From positions 6,676,501 through 6,740,500 of the forward strand of contig NC_092571.1 in the NCBI RefSeq assembly GCF_037975245.1: a stretch of DNA of 64,000 bases. Direction: 5' to 3'. The first letter of the stretch is position 1. Each line of letters begins with the position of its first letter. This DNA is from Apostichopus japonicus. Its lineage: Eukaryota; Echinodermata; Holothuroidea; Aspidochirotida; Stichopodidae. Below the pieces are notes generated by a model. The model made no database searches. It was given only the letters and a program-made list of their open reading frames with translations, and was not told the origin of the DNA. This document shows positions 1 to 10,556 of the stretch, piece after piece. The position numbers and the translations under genes were made by a program.

Positions 1-640
1 GTTTTAGATTTAGTTCACAGAAGTGTTTTTTTTTTCCTTTTCTAGATTTGTCTGTTCAAGAATCGTTTTGGTCAATGGCACATTGCCGATCTATTGTGAG
101 TCATTCTCATTCTTTGCGTGTTTTTCGCGTCTCCAACGTATTGTCAGTTGCAAATATTGCAGTAGATTTTGGCTGCTCTGAGAGTCCCAGTGCAATTGAC
201 AAGTAAGCACGTCTTGCAATTTTGCGTACAGGGCGAAGTTCGTGTATTTTCTGTTATGATTGCCTCTGATGAACTAGGTCTTATAATGAAAAGACAGATG
301 AATCTGAGAACCTGATTACAGGCGTTCGGTGCTTCAGAGGAGCAAATGCGTCGAAAGCGCAACGTTTGATTGTATGGAATGTTTCTGGAACAATGACGTT
401 GATGGTAAATGCTTGGTTAGTATGGAACGCCAAAATCGACAAAAATGCAGAATTTTTTTTTATGTAAGCCTAAGTCATTATGTGAATACAAAGTTACCGG
501 CATAATTATAATGACCAAGAACAATTTAAGTCCTTATGTGGCACTAATAGCACCTCCACATCATAACCAAGAACATTTTACGTATCATCCTAACACTGCC
601 ACATAATGACCGCCAAAACCGACAATATTTACATGTCCTT
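1..640. other. non-coding flank, no gene seen
   Basis: No credible coding region. The second half repeats short motifs related to CCTTATGTGG and CATAATG (about 470-690), which suggests a decayed repeat. Confidence 0.4.
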
Positions 641-648
641 ATGTGGGG

Positions 649-711
649 ACTCGCATATCGCCACCTAAGGAATAACGAAGTTCGCTAGTCATAATGTGGC
701 GATATGCGAGT
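649..711. repeat. 16-bp perfect inverted repeat
   Basis: ACTCGCATATCGCCAC at 649-664 is matched exactly by its reverse complement at 696-711, leaving a 31-bp spacer. It lies at the 5' breakpoint of the gypsy remnant and may be part of a MITE terminus or a hairpin. Confidence 0.6.
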
Positions 712-712
712 A

Positions 713-2289
713 TCGACATTACGATTCACTAACTTGGAGTTCTTGGGCCACACAGTTGGAAACGGGAAGTTGGGCCCGAAGCAGAGTACCCTTGATAAAA
801 TCAAAAACGCTCCAAAACCGGAGACGAAAACCCAAGTCAGGTCGTTTCTTGGTCTCACGGGGTATTACAGAGACTACATACCAAACTACTCTGCACTAGT
901 TGCCCCACTGTCGGACCTGACGAGGAAGGGTTCACCCAAAGTAGTGATTTGGGGAAGCGCCCAGGACAAGGCGTTCAATGATCTGAAGCAAGCGCTTATA
1001 AGTCCACTCCTTCTCAGGCTTCCTGATGTAAATAAGCAATTTGTTCTGAAGACCGATGCATCCGATGTAGGGATTGGTGCAGTCCCACTACAGGAACATG
1101 AAGGAGAATTATTTCCTGTAGCGTATGCTAGTAGAAAGTTATTGGAGAGGGAAAGAAATTATTCAGTGATTGAGAGAGAATGCCTGGGATTAGTTTGGGC
1201 AGTACAGAAATTCCATGTATATCTGTACGGAAGTGAGTTCGTCTTACAGACCACTGGCGGATCCAAGGGGGGGGGGGGCCAAGGGGGGCCATGCCCCCCC
1301 AAAGGTGAGCCAAAAGTGTTTCCGAACATCCGCTAAATCATATGATTGGAAATTAAAAAAATAGAGAGGAATAGCAGTGGTAGACTAGTCTAAACCTTTT
1401 CGTTTTCTGGTTTAAAATTAAATGCAGAGCTCCCAACTGACCCGCAATTCGCGGGAATTAGACCCGCATTCTAACACCCAAACCCGCTGACCCGCACAAG
1501 CGTCCGAAAAAACCGCATTGTAATTGTCAAGTATACATAGAAAAATTGCATCAATTTTTGACTTAGCAACCATCATTTCTTTAGCATTTAGCATAATAGA
1601 GTATAAAACCTCCTTTACAGCATCATTTGAACCTCAAATTAGCCTATATTTCTTTTCATTGGGGCGAGCAGCGAACATTGTCATGCCACGGGAAAGAATG
1701 AAAAATCAAAAGGGGAAGGGGACACCCCCTCCCCTTATACCCCTCCCCCAGGACGGCGATTCGTGGCATGGACCAGCATTTGCCTTCTCGAGAGTTGGGA
1801 GCTATGTAAATGTATGAGCATGAGGATTTACAGTTTAACACCATTTTGCAGTTACAGGCTGGTTGTAAGAAATTTATAACCTATGAGAAATAAAATTTCT
1901 TGAGAAAGATGATGCCAACTTTGTTTTATAAATATTTTAGAAAATTACACCTGGGAAACATTTTTTTAGAAGTAAATTAACATCACCATTGTACACTTTT
2001 GTCGCACCAAATTACATCTGAGGGCATTCAGCAATAGAAAATTTTCCACCCCCTCCCCTTAGACCCCTCCCCCATATCACTCTAATGCCACTTTGGCCCC
2101 TCCCAAACACAGGCCCTGGATCCGCCATTGTTACAGACTGATCACGAACCACTCACTTATTTAAATAGAGCGAAGTTGCTAAACTCAAGAATTATGAGAT
2201 GGGCATTAATACTACAAGAGTATAGATTCGGACTGGAATCAATCAAAGGAAAGTACAATGTTGGTGCAGATTATATGAGCCGAATGTAA
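713..2289 (+). pseudogene. gypsy RT C-terminus and RNase H, interrupted
   Basis: The first part (to 1251) carries the gypsy RT thumb/connection signature (FLGHTVGNGK, then SFLGLTGYYRDYI) followed by RNase H landmarks (TDASDVGIGA and a NYSVIERE block). The reading frame is cut at 1251 by a hAT insertion and resumes at 2131 with a DHEPLTYL block, ending with a DYMSR motif and stop. Without the insertion the frame is continuous across the site, so the insertion came after the element was intact here. In retroelements this region copies RNA and degrades the RNA strand; this copy cannot, because RT is mostly missing. Confidence 0.85.
1252..2130. mobile_element. non-autonomous hAT element in RNase H
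   Basis: The ends form terminal inverted repeats (CACTGGCGGATCC on the left; the right end reads CAATGGCGGATCC on the other strand), flanked by a perfect 8-bp target duplication TTACAGAC (1244-1251 and 2131-2138). An 8-bp duplication with a CA-TGGCG terminus is the hAT hallmark. The 879-bp body has a G run near the left end, C/T-rich blocks and no transposase ORF. Confidence 0.88.
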
Positions 2290-2508
2290 GCGGGTTATTC
2301 ATTCATTTAATCAGATGTAGATGTGTTGATTGTAACACTATTGATTGTTGTTATGCTATCATACATTTATAATTGACATTTATGGAATTGTTAGTTTAAG
2401 TACTTTGAGATGGTTATCAATATTCATTAGTTATGTTTAATTTAAAGTTGCATACACGTCCATTTATAGATGAAATATTTAAAATATTTATCTTAAAGGG
2501 GGAGTAAT

Positions 2509-3480
2509 TGTCACGAACGACTGTATTCATTGTACGTGTATTCAGTATACGCTGGTCTGGGTGATAAGTAGGTCACTCGCCGTGACTGATAACCGTGTTT
2601 AATTTTTCTGGAAGCGACGAGAAATGATGGCGCTATTCGGTATTAGCGATTACAGATTTCCAGAACATACGTGAAGTTATTTTTAGCAGGCGACCGGATA
2701 TCGTCGACCAATGAACGTTGAACTGTCAGTCGTATCTTCGAGACATGGATGATTCTCGATGTTTTTCCGTCAGGATTCCTGGAAAAGAACTTTCGGGAGA
2801 TTAAACCCGGCAATATATAAAAAGAGATATTTCGGTGATTTGGAGTTTTCCGATCTATTGTGAGAAGAAATTCATCTGAGATAAAAAAAAAAATTATCGA
2901 GGGGACGGACGGAGGAACCGGTGGACTGTTTGTTTATCAGATTGGTGCGTCGTTTAACCGGGACAGGCGTGACTTCGGCAGAGTTTTTCGGAGTTCACCC
3001 AGGAGGAAGCCATCCTTGGGAAACAAACGTTGAGTCGAATTGGACCAGCGGGGAACGGTTTTGCTCCTGACCAAGTCACGGGATACCAGCCTAGGAGGGA
3101 TACTCCCGACATCGCTGTTGGTGACGCAAGGAGGTCAGAACAGCTACGAAAGGAACCGAGAGCCGGCACGCGCCGCGTAAGATAAGTTAAGTAATCTTTT
3201 AAAAATTTAACGGCCGTATAATATTGTAAAATCTGTCTGTAATATTCCAAATTTCTAGTACTAATAATCCCTGTACAAATCAGTAGAGATCAAATCATTG
3301 TAAATATATCGTTTTTGTTAACTTCAGAAACCTCTCAGTAGTCTTTTGGTCCTTTGAGTTTACTTCCCTGAATCTATCTAAACTTGTATTTTATCGGCTT
3401 TGAAGGCCAAGGAAAACCCGGGGTCGCACAGAGGGGCGCTAGAGGGTGCCATTTTGTATTATCCCACGGAAGTTGTGACA
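2509..3480 (+). repeat. gypsy 3' LTR (972 bp)
   Basis: It starts TGTCACGAAC just after a purine tract and ends GTTGTGACA, giving the expected TG...CA ends with a 6-bp inverted match (TGTCAC/GTGACA). An internal TATATAAAAA is a plausible core promoter. No partner 5' LTR lies in the window, so the outer limits rest on the terminal motif alone. Confidence 0.75.
2814..2823 (+). promoter_or_regulatory. TATA box inside the LTR
   Basis: TATATAAAAA lies about 305 bp into the LTR, where an LTR promoter would be expected. There is no transcript evidence. Confidence 0.45.
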
Positions 3481-4937
3481 TCCAATATTAAATAAAAACC
3501 GTCATTTACTGGGCAAGACAAGCTCAGGGCACTGAGTCTACGCTGCTCCGTGATGCCTGACGACTAAGAAGACTAATTTCTACATGGATTTAGCAATTTT
3601 ACATGATCACTGAGAATTTTGCAGTTTTTGATTTGTTTGAGAAATTTAATATATAGTGCCTGGCTGAAGTATTACAAGTGTTCCTTATAATGAAAGAATT
3701 TTGGTTGGTTATATGAGGATATAGTCCTATACAAGTGGATATGTTTATTTTTGTGCGGGCTGGTCACGTAGACTACAAAATTTTACTAACATTTCTCCCA
3801 ACAAGACAGACATTGAGATACTTCAATCCTGTTGACATCTTTGACTCCGCCTGTCCAACATATAATTTCAAAGATATGGTTTAAAAAGAATCTATAATTC
3901 CAGATTGTTAAAAAAAAATGTCGAAAATGAGATATATGCATTTAGGATGAGAATAAAAGGACAATTTGTAATAGACGTTATCCCTTAGATTATTTATGTG
4001 ATAAGTAAAGACGCCATGACTATGTTACAAATTAGAAGTGCCTTCGCCAGCAATTGATATTCCGTTCACCCCCGACATATCAGAGACCAACAGCATTCAT
4101 AAAGTCTTTTCTAAATCATCACTAATACCTAGCGACTAACAAAGGATAAAATGCAGCATTTTTCGTAACAAGAAAATTTGGTATTGCTGTGGTGGGCTAA
4201 ATTGAAAATATCACAAAGTATTACTGGTCTGTTGGGGTTAAAACTGCTGGGCACTTACAGAAACCCACAACTGACTTTGACCTCAACGTGAACTCTATAC
4301 CGTTCCACAGACGCTGAAGAAGACGAATCCCTTGTGAAGATAAGCATCCTTATCAATCTTAAACTACTCCTCTATTTCTTCACAAAGACCATCCATGGAA
4401 ACAGTTTCATTATTCTGTTATTTTTATAATTTCTATTTTTTTGTTTTTGTTTTTTAAGAATATGTTAACCCAACGAAAACTAAAGCACCATGTAAGCCAT
4501 ATGTACATGTATGCTATATTGCTATATGTATGCTGGCTGAGATGGTGCAACTGCACTGAGTGCGTATCCTTACCATATTTGCTTCTTTTAGGAGCTTCCT
4601 GGGACAAGTACCCGTTCGTTTTGGCAAGATATTGCCATATTAATGTTTCTTAAGTGAATTGTAACTTTTAACTCTATTCAGCCGATACGAACTTCCTATT
4701 TAAGAGATTTAACATTTTTGTCAACCTGAGCTGCCGTGTCTTGCAACACAGGCAAGCACTTTTTTACGTTGCAATGAGTTTCGCAAACCTGTTAAAGGAG
4801 ATAATGACAACATGAAATCTAGCCTGACCCCTACTATGTCGCAGAAGAGAGGAAAGAAAGAGAACAGTGTGAGAATATTGGACTATGGATTTATCGCTCA
4901 AGATTTAATAAATTTCGGAAGATGTCGGGCATATTAA
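3481..4937. other. intergenic, no gene seen
   Basis: AT-rich sequence with only short, unrecognised ORFs. It separates the gypsy LTR from the LINE ORF1 remnant. Confidence 0.4.
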
Positions 4938-5245
4938 CATACTCGGTTCTGTAAAAATCGGGGGTCAATGGGTTATAACTTTGAAAAACGGCAGCGATGC
5001 AGACATGCTGCAAGAAATGGGGATAAAACTTGGAAATGAACTATGTGATGGCATGGGTGTTACAAAACATATCTTGACCATGAGCCTCTTCAACGTCCCA
5101 ACATACATAAGTGACGAAGAACTTTTCAATAAATTGGAAGAATATGGCTGCCAAATTAGAACCAAGTGCACCAACAAATACTACTCAGAATTTCCCAACG
5201 TTGAAACGGGGATTGATTCGTACGACCTGAGCTGCCAGTCAATAA

Positions 5246-7064
5246 CAGGTGCGTATCCGGGGGGGCGTTGGGGGCGCGCGCCCCCCCCCCCGGGTAAGGA
5301 AAAGAGGAGAGAAAAAAAAGAGAAGAAAAAAGGGAAAAGAGGGGAAAAAAGAAAAGGAGGAGAGGAAGGAAGGGAAAAGAAAAAGAAAAAAGAGAGAAAA
5401 GGGAGAAAAGGAGGGAGTAGAAGATAGCCAAGACCTCGGGAAGAGAAAGATCCCTATTATATACACAGGGTAGCCAGTGACAGATCAAGGATTACGGAGG
5501 GGGTGTGCGCCTCACCCTACCCCTTACCCCGACAACTCCATTTTTTGACGTTTCCGTTTTTCCTCTCTCACTAATGTACTTGAACTCGACCGAGTCGTCG
5601 GGGAACATAACGCATTTCGGGAAGGGGGAGACCGCCCCCCTCCCCGAGCAAATTGTCTTTATGACATCGCTAGTAATTTCAAAATAGACAATGCTTAGAT
5701 GCAACTAACAAGGCCTGGGAAGTGTCATTTCCAGCGATCTGGGAGGCATTTTCGGCCAAAATTTTTCTTGTTTTTTTTCTTGCTTCGCGCCAACTCATGG
5801 TGGCGCTTCGCTTAGATAGTTTGCCTACAGGCTTCGCCCTCCCTTGGCAATTACTCGCTACACGCCTGTTCGAATTTGTAAAGCAAAGAGCAGATATAAC
5901 ATCATATCAATGAGCATTGAAATGCATGTTCCAAGATGAACAGCCTCAAAAACTGTCAATGTGTGTAGTCAAAAGCGTAGGAGCCAGATTGGATTTGGGG
6001 GCTGTAATGACTTGCCCGAAAAAAAGCCAAAATTTTTCGCGCAAGAAGCGCGCATTCAACATGTCGATGCCAATATCATATAGGCAAGATCGGTCATTAC
6101 ATCGTGTACCGCACGGTCCATGAAAGTTCCACAGTATACCGCCGGATGCTAATGTAAACAACCAAATGTCTTATGTAGATGGAGAAAAACCATACAGATC
6201 CATTTATGTCAAAACTCTCTTTTACAAAGGTAATGTCGGCCAAGCTTACAACTTTATTTAAATTACCAAGGAGATCATTTTAAGCTATTCATTGCTATTT
6301 ATTTTTCTTTCAGTAGGTGCCCGAAAAAATGGGAAAACAATTGGGGGGGGGCTGCAGCCCCCGCCTCCTACGGGACCTACGCCTATGAGTGAAGTGTTCG
6401 GTTTCGATATACCTGATATCGGAAATATCTGCTATTTTTCTGTTCCTTCAACCAAGTTTTGTAAAAGCCATTATAAGAGGTTTTAATATTTTGTACACCA
6501 ATAAATTAACTGTGTCGGAATTTTAGAAAATTTCCTCAACATTCGTCATCATACTGTCCTCTACTCGTTCAATTTTGACCTGTCTGTTAGGGGTTCAAGG
6601 ACGTTTTTCTATATTGGTTGTCTATAGACTGAATTTTGTGCAACATTATGGGTATGTTTTGAAGTGATTTTATTCACGAGAAAAGTGAATTTTCAAATTC
6701 TCAACAAGTAATGGGCTTAAAACCTTGAAAAGTGGGGCTTTCGGATATTGTGGGCCGTGACGTAGAATAACCTACAAAAGCAATGATCCATAGGACATGC
6801 AATGAGGTCGAATATGATGTGTGACTGGTGACAATCTTCAAAAAGGTTATGGATGGAAAAAAAAAACTTTTGGGAAATACTTGGTTCTCAGGCAAAAGTG
6901 TACATCTGGTTGCTCATTTTCAAGCCCGAGAAGTGCCATTTCCGGTGATCTGGGGGGTATCAAAACCAGAAATTTTCTTGTACGCTCCGCGCCAACCGAT
7001 GGTGGCGCTCCGCTTAGATAGTAATTCGCGCCCCCCGGGTTAGAAAATCCTGGATACGCGCCTG
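5246..7064. mobile_element. composite hAT-like insertion, 5-bp TSD
   Basis: The ends are CAGGTGCGTATCC on the left and, on the opposite strand, CAGGCGCGTATCC on the right. The flanks share AATAA (5241-5245 and 7065-7069), and removing the insert with one AATAA restores the ORF1 frame. The interior is patchwork: C and G runs, a long purine tract, and two copies (near 5721-5820 and 6936-7021) of a module ending GGTGGCGCTCCGCTTAGATAG that recurs at 38-39 kb. There is no transposase ORF. Confidence 0.7.
5297..5425 (+). repeat. polypurine (G/A) tract
   Basis: About 130 bases almost wholly G and A on the plus strand, following a C run at 5281-5290. The Lys/Arg/Glu-rich and Phe/Leu/Ser-rich ORFs across it are artefacts of composition. 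Such mirror-rich tracts can form triplex DNA. Confidence 0.8.
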
Positions 7065-7574
7065 AATAACACAAGCCTCCCATACGCAATAACAATAGAT
7101 AGTGATCACCTTAGACTGAAACACAAAGGTCAAAGCCGTGTTTGCAACCTTTGTCTCGCTCAAGACAATATAATGAGGGACTGCCCGCATTACAAGTGCA
7201 GGCAATGTTGGAAAGACAACTTAAACAGTCGCACCAACACCAATATCAAACCCTGTCGATTCTGGAAAGATTAAAGCAGACAAGGCGAAAAGCCATCACC
7301 AACAGACTCATGCCAATGCAAAGAAAGATAACCCAGAACAGCATCAAATATAGGCGAAACTGTAACGAACCCTGTCATCAAGTAACGGATTTTTTACGGT
7401 CTCAAACAAAGCAAACCATACTCCTCAACGCAGGAATAGGAACCTTAAGGCTAAATGTTTCAACCGCCAGGCGATTTAATCTGAAGGAAAAGATCAATCA
7501 AAACAGAATAAATTTTGTGTCGAATGTTTTATTAATTATTCTCTCATTCATGGCAACATCAGACGACTATATAA

Positions 7575-8440
7575 TATAGAATTTGGGGAAAATGTTACAT
7601 GTAAGTATTACAGCATTGATTCTTATAATAATTTACTCCCAAGTTATGTTCTTACCTTTTTTATCCGTAACCCTTTGACTCATATATGTAATGTATCCTT
7701 TAACACCGGAGTATTCCCCCATTGCACTAAAAATTGCTAAAATTACTCCAATTTTTAAACATGATTCTATTTGCTGATGATACAAATATATCTTTTGAAT
7801 CAGATATAAATGTAAACTCATTTCATAATAAAGCTTCCTTAGAACTAGATACATTTAATGACTGGTTTGCCGCCAATAAACTATCGCTCAACATAGACAA
7901 AACTAATAACATCGCCTTTAAAACTTTCAGAACATGTAGTTGGCAATCGATAACAATATCATTATGGGAGGCAAAATTCTCAAGCAAGTTAACACTACTA
8001 AGTTATTAGGGGTCCAGATTGATCATAACCTTTCCTGGTGTGATAACATTCAACAATCTGCAACAATGTTGCTAAAAATGCAGGAAATGTATCCAAATTA
8101 AAACACTTCTTGCCACAACACAAAATAAAGACCCTTTATCAAACCCTGGTAGTACCACATATTTCTTATTGTTATATTTTTTGGTCTGGCACGTATAATA
8201 CTAATCTCAATTCACTTATTATAGTACAAAAGAAGGCAATTAGACGAATATCACGTGATCACAACGCCCTACATTTAAGAATCTTAATTTATTGAAAGTT
8301 AATGACATAATACGTGTAAAAGTTGCCACCTGCACTTCTAAGGTGTGGAATGGATTACTGCCTAATGCATTTCAGAATTACATAATTAGTCATAGGGATT
8401 TACATTATTACAATATAAGATACGCTTAATATCTCATGCA
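7575..8440 (+). pseudogene. CR1/jockey-like LINE reverse transcriptase remnant
   Basis: Pieces of RT are readable in order. First comes PLTHICNVSFNTGVFP followed by KIAKITPIF. The palm catalytic box FADDTN lies near 7770, directly joined to the preceding piece by a deletion. Then come SLNIDKTN, a KLLGVQID block, and a QTLVVPHISY segment near 8135-8165. Frameshifts and stops interrupt it throughout. The family copies its own RNA at a nicked target; this copy is inactive. Confidence 0.75.
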
Positions 8441-8849
8441 ATAAGTACTTGGAATCCTATAACAGAAATGAACATACTTAAATAAATTATCGAAAAGAAC
8501 CTTTAGAAAAAAAATTAATTAAAGAAATTATTTCATCTTAATAATTCAAATATCACACTACTATTGATTTTTTGTGAACTGCAATATTTTCAGTTCCTTT
8601 TTTTTCAGGGATTATTTTACTTTGTGAAGCCAATATAGACTTTTTAGAAGACTTCTTTTCACAATGTATATATTCACGTGATATAACAAATAAATCAAAT
8701 ATAGAGTCTTTTCTCCGGGTTCACGACTACTCCATTGTCGTGCTACGACCCCAATCCTTTGTCGAGGGTTGCACCGTAACCACATAACTACACCCCGTAT
8801 TCAGTGTGCATAAGAAGATTAACTTAAATAAATGAGACTGTGAACATCT
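8441..8849. other. AT-rich spacer, no gene seen
   Basis: Probably the decayed 3' end of the LINE followed by flanking DNA. Nothing else is recognised. Confidence 0.35.
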
Positions 8850-9007
8850 TCACCGCATTAACGAACAGAAACTTTCTGGTTGATAAGCTGTTGCATCGTA
8901 AAACATGTGAAGCTGCTGTTCCTCTACGCGTATACCGCTGATACAGCCTTCAAAGTTTGTCTCAAAGTCTCTTGGTAGTTTCTTGGGTGGAACGCGGGGT
9001 ATTCCAC
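8850..9007 (-). pseudogene. laminin-G pseudogene, last exon
   Basis: Acceptor CATAG at 9012-9008. The frame reads GIPRVPPKKLPRDFETNFEG, then CISGIRV, and stops at 8850-8852. The GIP...FEGCI pattern is the C-terminal strand and conserved Cys region of laminin-G domains. This exon has no lesion. Confidence 0.7.
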
Positions 9008-9269
9008 CTATGACGGAATAGAAGGAAGGAAGGAAGAAAGTCAAAGATGAACAGTTGAAAGCACAAGATGGTGACATGGTGACAGTATGATGCAGATTCA
9101 AAGGATACATTATCAGTGGCTAAAACTCCACGTTTAAGACATATGGTTGTTTTATGTACGGACATGTAATACACGTACCTATATCATGGGACAGCCGCTT
9201 TGGAATTTAGTCTAACAGCTGGTAAAGCTAGCTTATGTAGCAGATATTAATCTGGTCACTGCCACTTAC

Positions 9270-9373
9270 TTACATACAAGGCATGATCTGTGTTAAATTG
9301 TGAAGCTCCTGGATTTGACGAATACAATACCGGGTCCTCGTCGTCGACATGAAGGGTTCCGTCACGAACATGT
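9270..9373 (-). pseudogene. laminin-G pseudogene, middle exon
   Basis: 104 nt between acceptor TGTAG (9378-9374) and donor GTAAGTG (from 9269). It encodes RDGTLHVDDEDPV...ALYV, matching the middle strands of laminin-G domains. It enters in phase 2 and leaves in phase 1, joining both neighbours in frame. Confidence 0.7.
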
Positions 9374-9794
9374 CTACAGACAAATAGCAATACATACATA
9401 GTAATAACAAAGATGGCTTTGAATAACGACAAGGCTATAGCATGGAGTCCTAACAAGAGCTATAAATCGGGTCAAAATGACTCGCCCTTTCCTAGAATAG
9501 TTTTTCACAAAGATCTCTGTCATATAAGCTAACGATGGTGGTTGGAGCTAGTGTCTCCTTTAAAGTCGCTGAGCAAAGTAGTTTTGTTAAGTCCTCCAAA
9601 ATCTTATATCAACGGAACTAAGAGATTTAAAAATTGAGTTATACGTCAATTACGATTCACCCAAATAATACTAAGCTCATCAAAATATCCTAGTCAAGTT
9701 TATCCAACATAACAGCTCTGAAGATTATATGGATAGTTGAGAGTGATCGGATGAAAATGCAAAAAAAAAAGACGCCATTTCTGAAATACTATAC

Positions 9795-10001
9795 CTGGAT
9801 GTCCTGTGGAAGTTCCCATTCGAAACATAGACGGTTGATAACATCTTCAGGGTACCTGAGCCCAACTGTTACGTGAACATGACGTAGCCATCTACCACGG
9901 CTGGCCAATGAAATCTGAGCCGCCGTTCCACATGATGAGACCCTTTTCTTCTTCCGTCTTGATCATCACCTCAAAGACGTTATTTGCTTTAAGCTAGGGT
10001 C
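9795..10001 (-). pseudogene. laminin-G pseudogene, first LG exon with three lesions
   Basis: Acceptor TTTGCAG precedes 10001; donor GTATAG follows 9795. The frame reads NNVFEVMIKTEEEKGLIMWN, then after a 1-nt deletion VVDGYVMF, and after a TAA stop QLGSGTLKMLSTVYVSNG. A TAG stop lies three codons into the exon. The exon length is one base short of that required by the flanking phases, which independently supports the deletion. Confidence 0.72.
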
Positions 10002-10556
10002 CTGCAAATGAACACAGACAGTCTTTTCTCAGCTGGCAGTTTGTAAAAAGTTAAAAGGTTAATGAGTTAGATGATAAACGTAAAATGCAAGAAAATGAAA
10101 ACACGAACGGATACTAAAACTGGATCAATACGGAGACCTCAATCGTCGTCATGATCTAAGTTTTGTTGACGTTTTCTCAAAGGGTTTATTTCTGACTAAT
10201 TGTCAGCTTTTTCTTTCAATAATAAGCTTATTTCCAATGCTAAGTCTACAAGTTCATCAAAGTATTATATTTTTTTACCTCAGGAAGGATTAATGAGCAA
10301 TCACAATCTACTGATGTATGAAATTTTAAGCTTCTCTGATTTCTTTTAATTTTTATAATGTTTTTACTTGATATCAAACTTCATTTTCTTTAACTACTGA
10401 ACTGCATATTTGACTGAGATTTCAGGATGCAACAGTATAAAAAATATTCCCCGAAAGCTTGCCAAACACTGCATTAACTGAATGCGACCGGGCTTGATTT
10501 TAGCATCGTTACATGGCTAATTACAGGGAATCACATTGATATATTTTGTGCCTTAC

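Larger units (their letters stand above)
713..3480 (+). mobile_element. Ty3/gypsy LTR retrotransposon, 5'-truncated
   Basis: The remnant contains the end of reverse transcriptase, RNase H, a purine tract (AAAGGGGGAG, about 2495-2504) and a 3' LTR. The 5' LTR, gag, protease and most of RT are absent. RNase H ends in a stop at 2287-2289, only about 220 bp before the LTR, so no integrase lies downstream of RT. That is either a deletion or the integrase-first order known for Gmr1-like gypsy elements. A separate hAT element is inserted in RNase H at 1252-2130. Confidence 0.85.
4938..7230 (+). pseudogene. gag-like ORF1 of a non-LTR retrotransposon, split
   Basis: From about 4938 a frame reads through a GGQWVITL block typical of gag-like ORF1 N-terminal domains and then FNVPTYISDEEL. 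A frameshift follows near 5215 (the downstream frame reads FVRPELPV). A 1.8-kb insertion then interrupts at 5246, and the same frame resumes at 7065 with NTSLPYAI and a zinc knuckle, CNLCLAQDN...DCPHYKCRQC (about 7142-7206). Such knuckles bind the element's RNA in gag-like ORF1 proteins. Stops after the knuckle show it is dead. The RT remnant 400 bp downstream probably belongs to the same element. Confidence 0.65.

Noticed and set aside
5156-5488. Lys/Arg/Glu-rich and Phe/Ser-rich ORFs
   Set aside because: Composition artefacts of the polypurine tract.
7142-7579. 145-codon plus-strand ORF with Gln/Arg-rich sequence
   Set aside because: It runs in a different frame from the zinc knuckle of the LINE ORF1 and matches nothing; a shadow.
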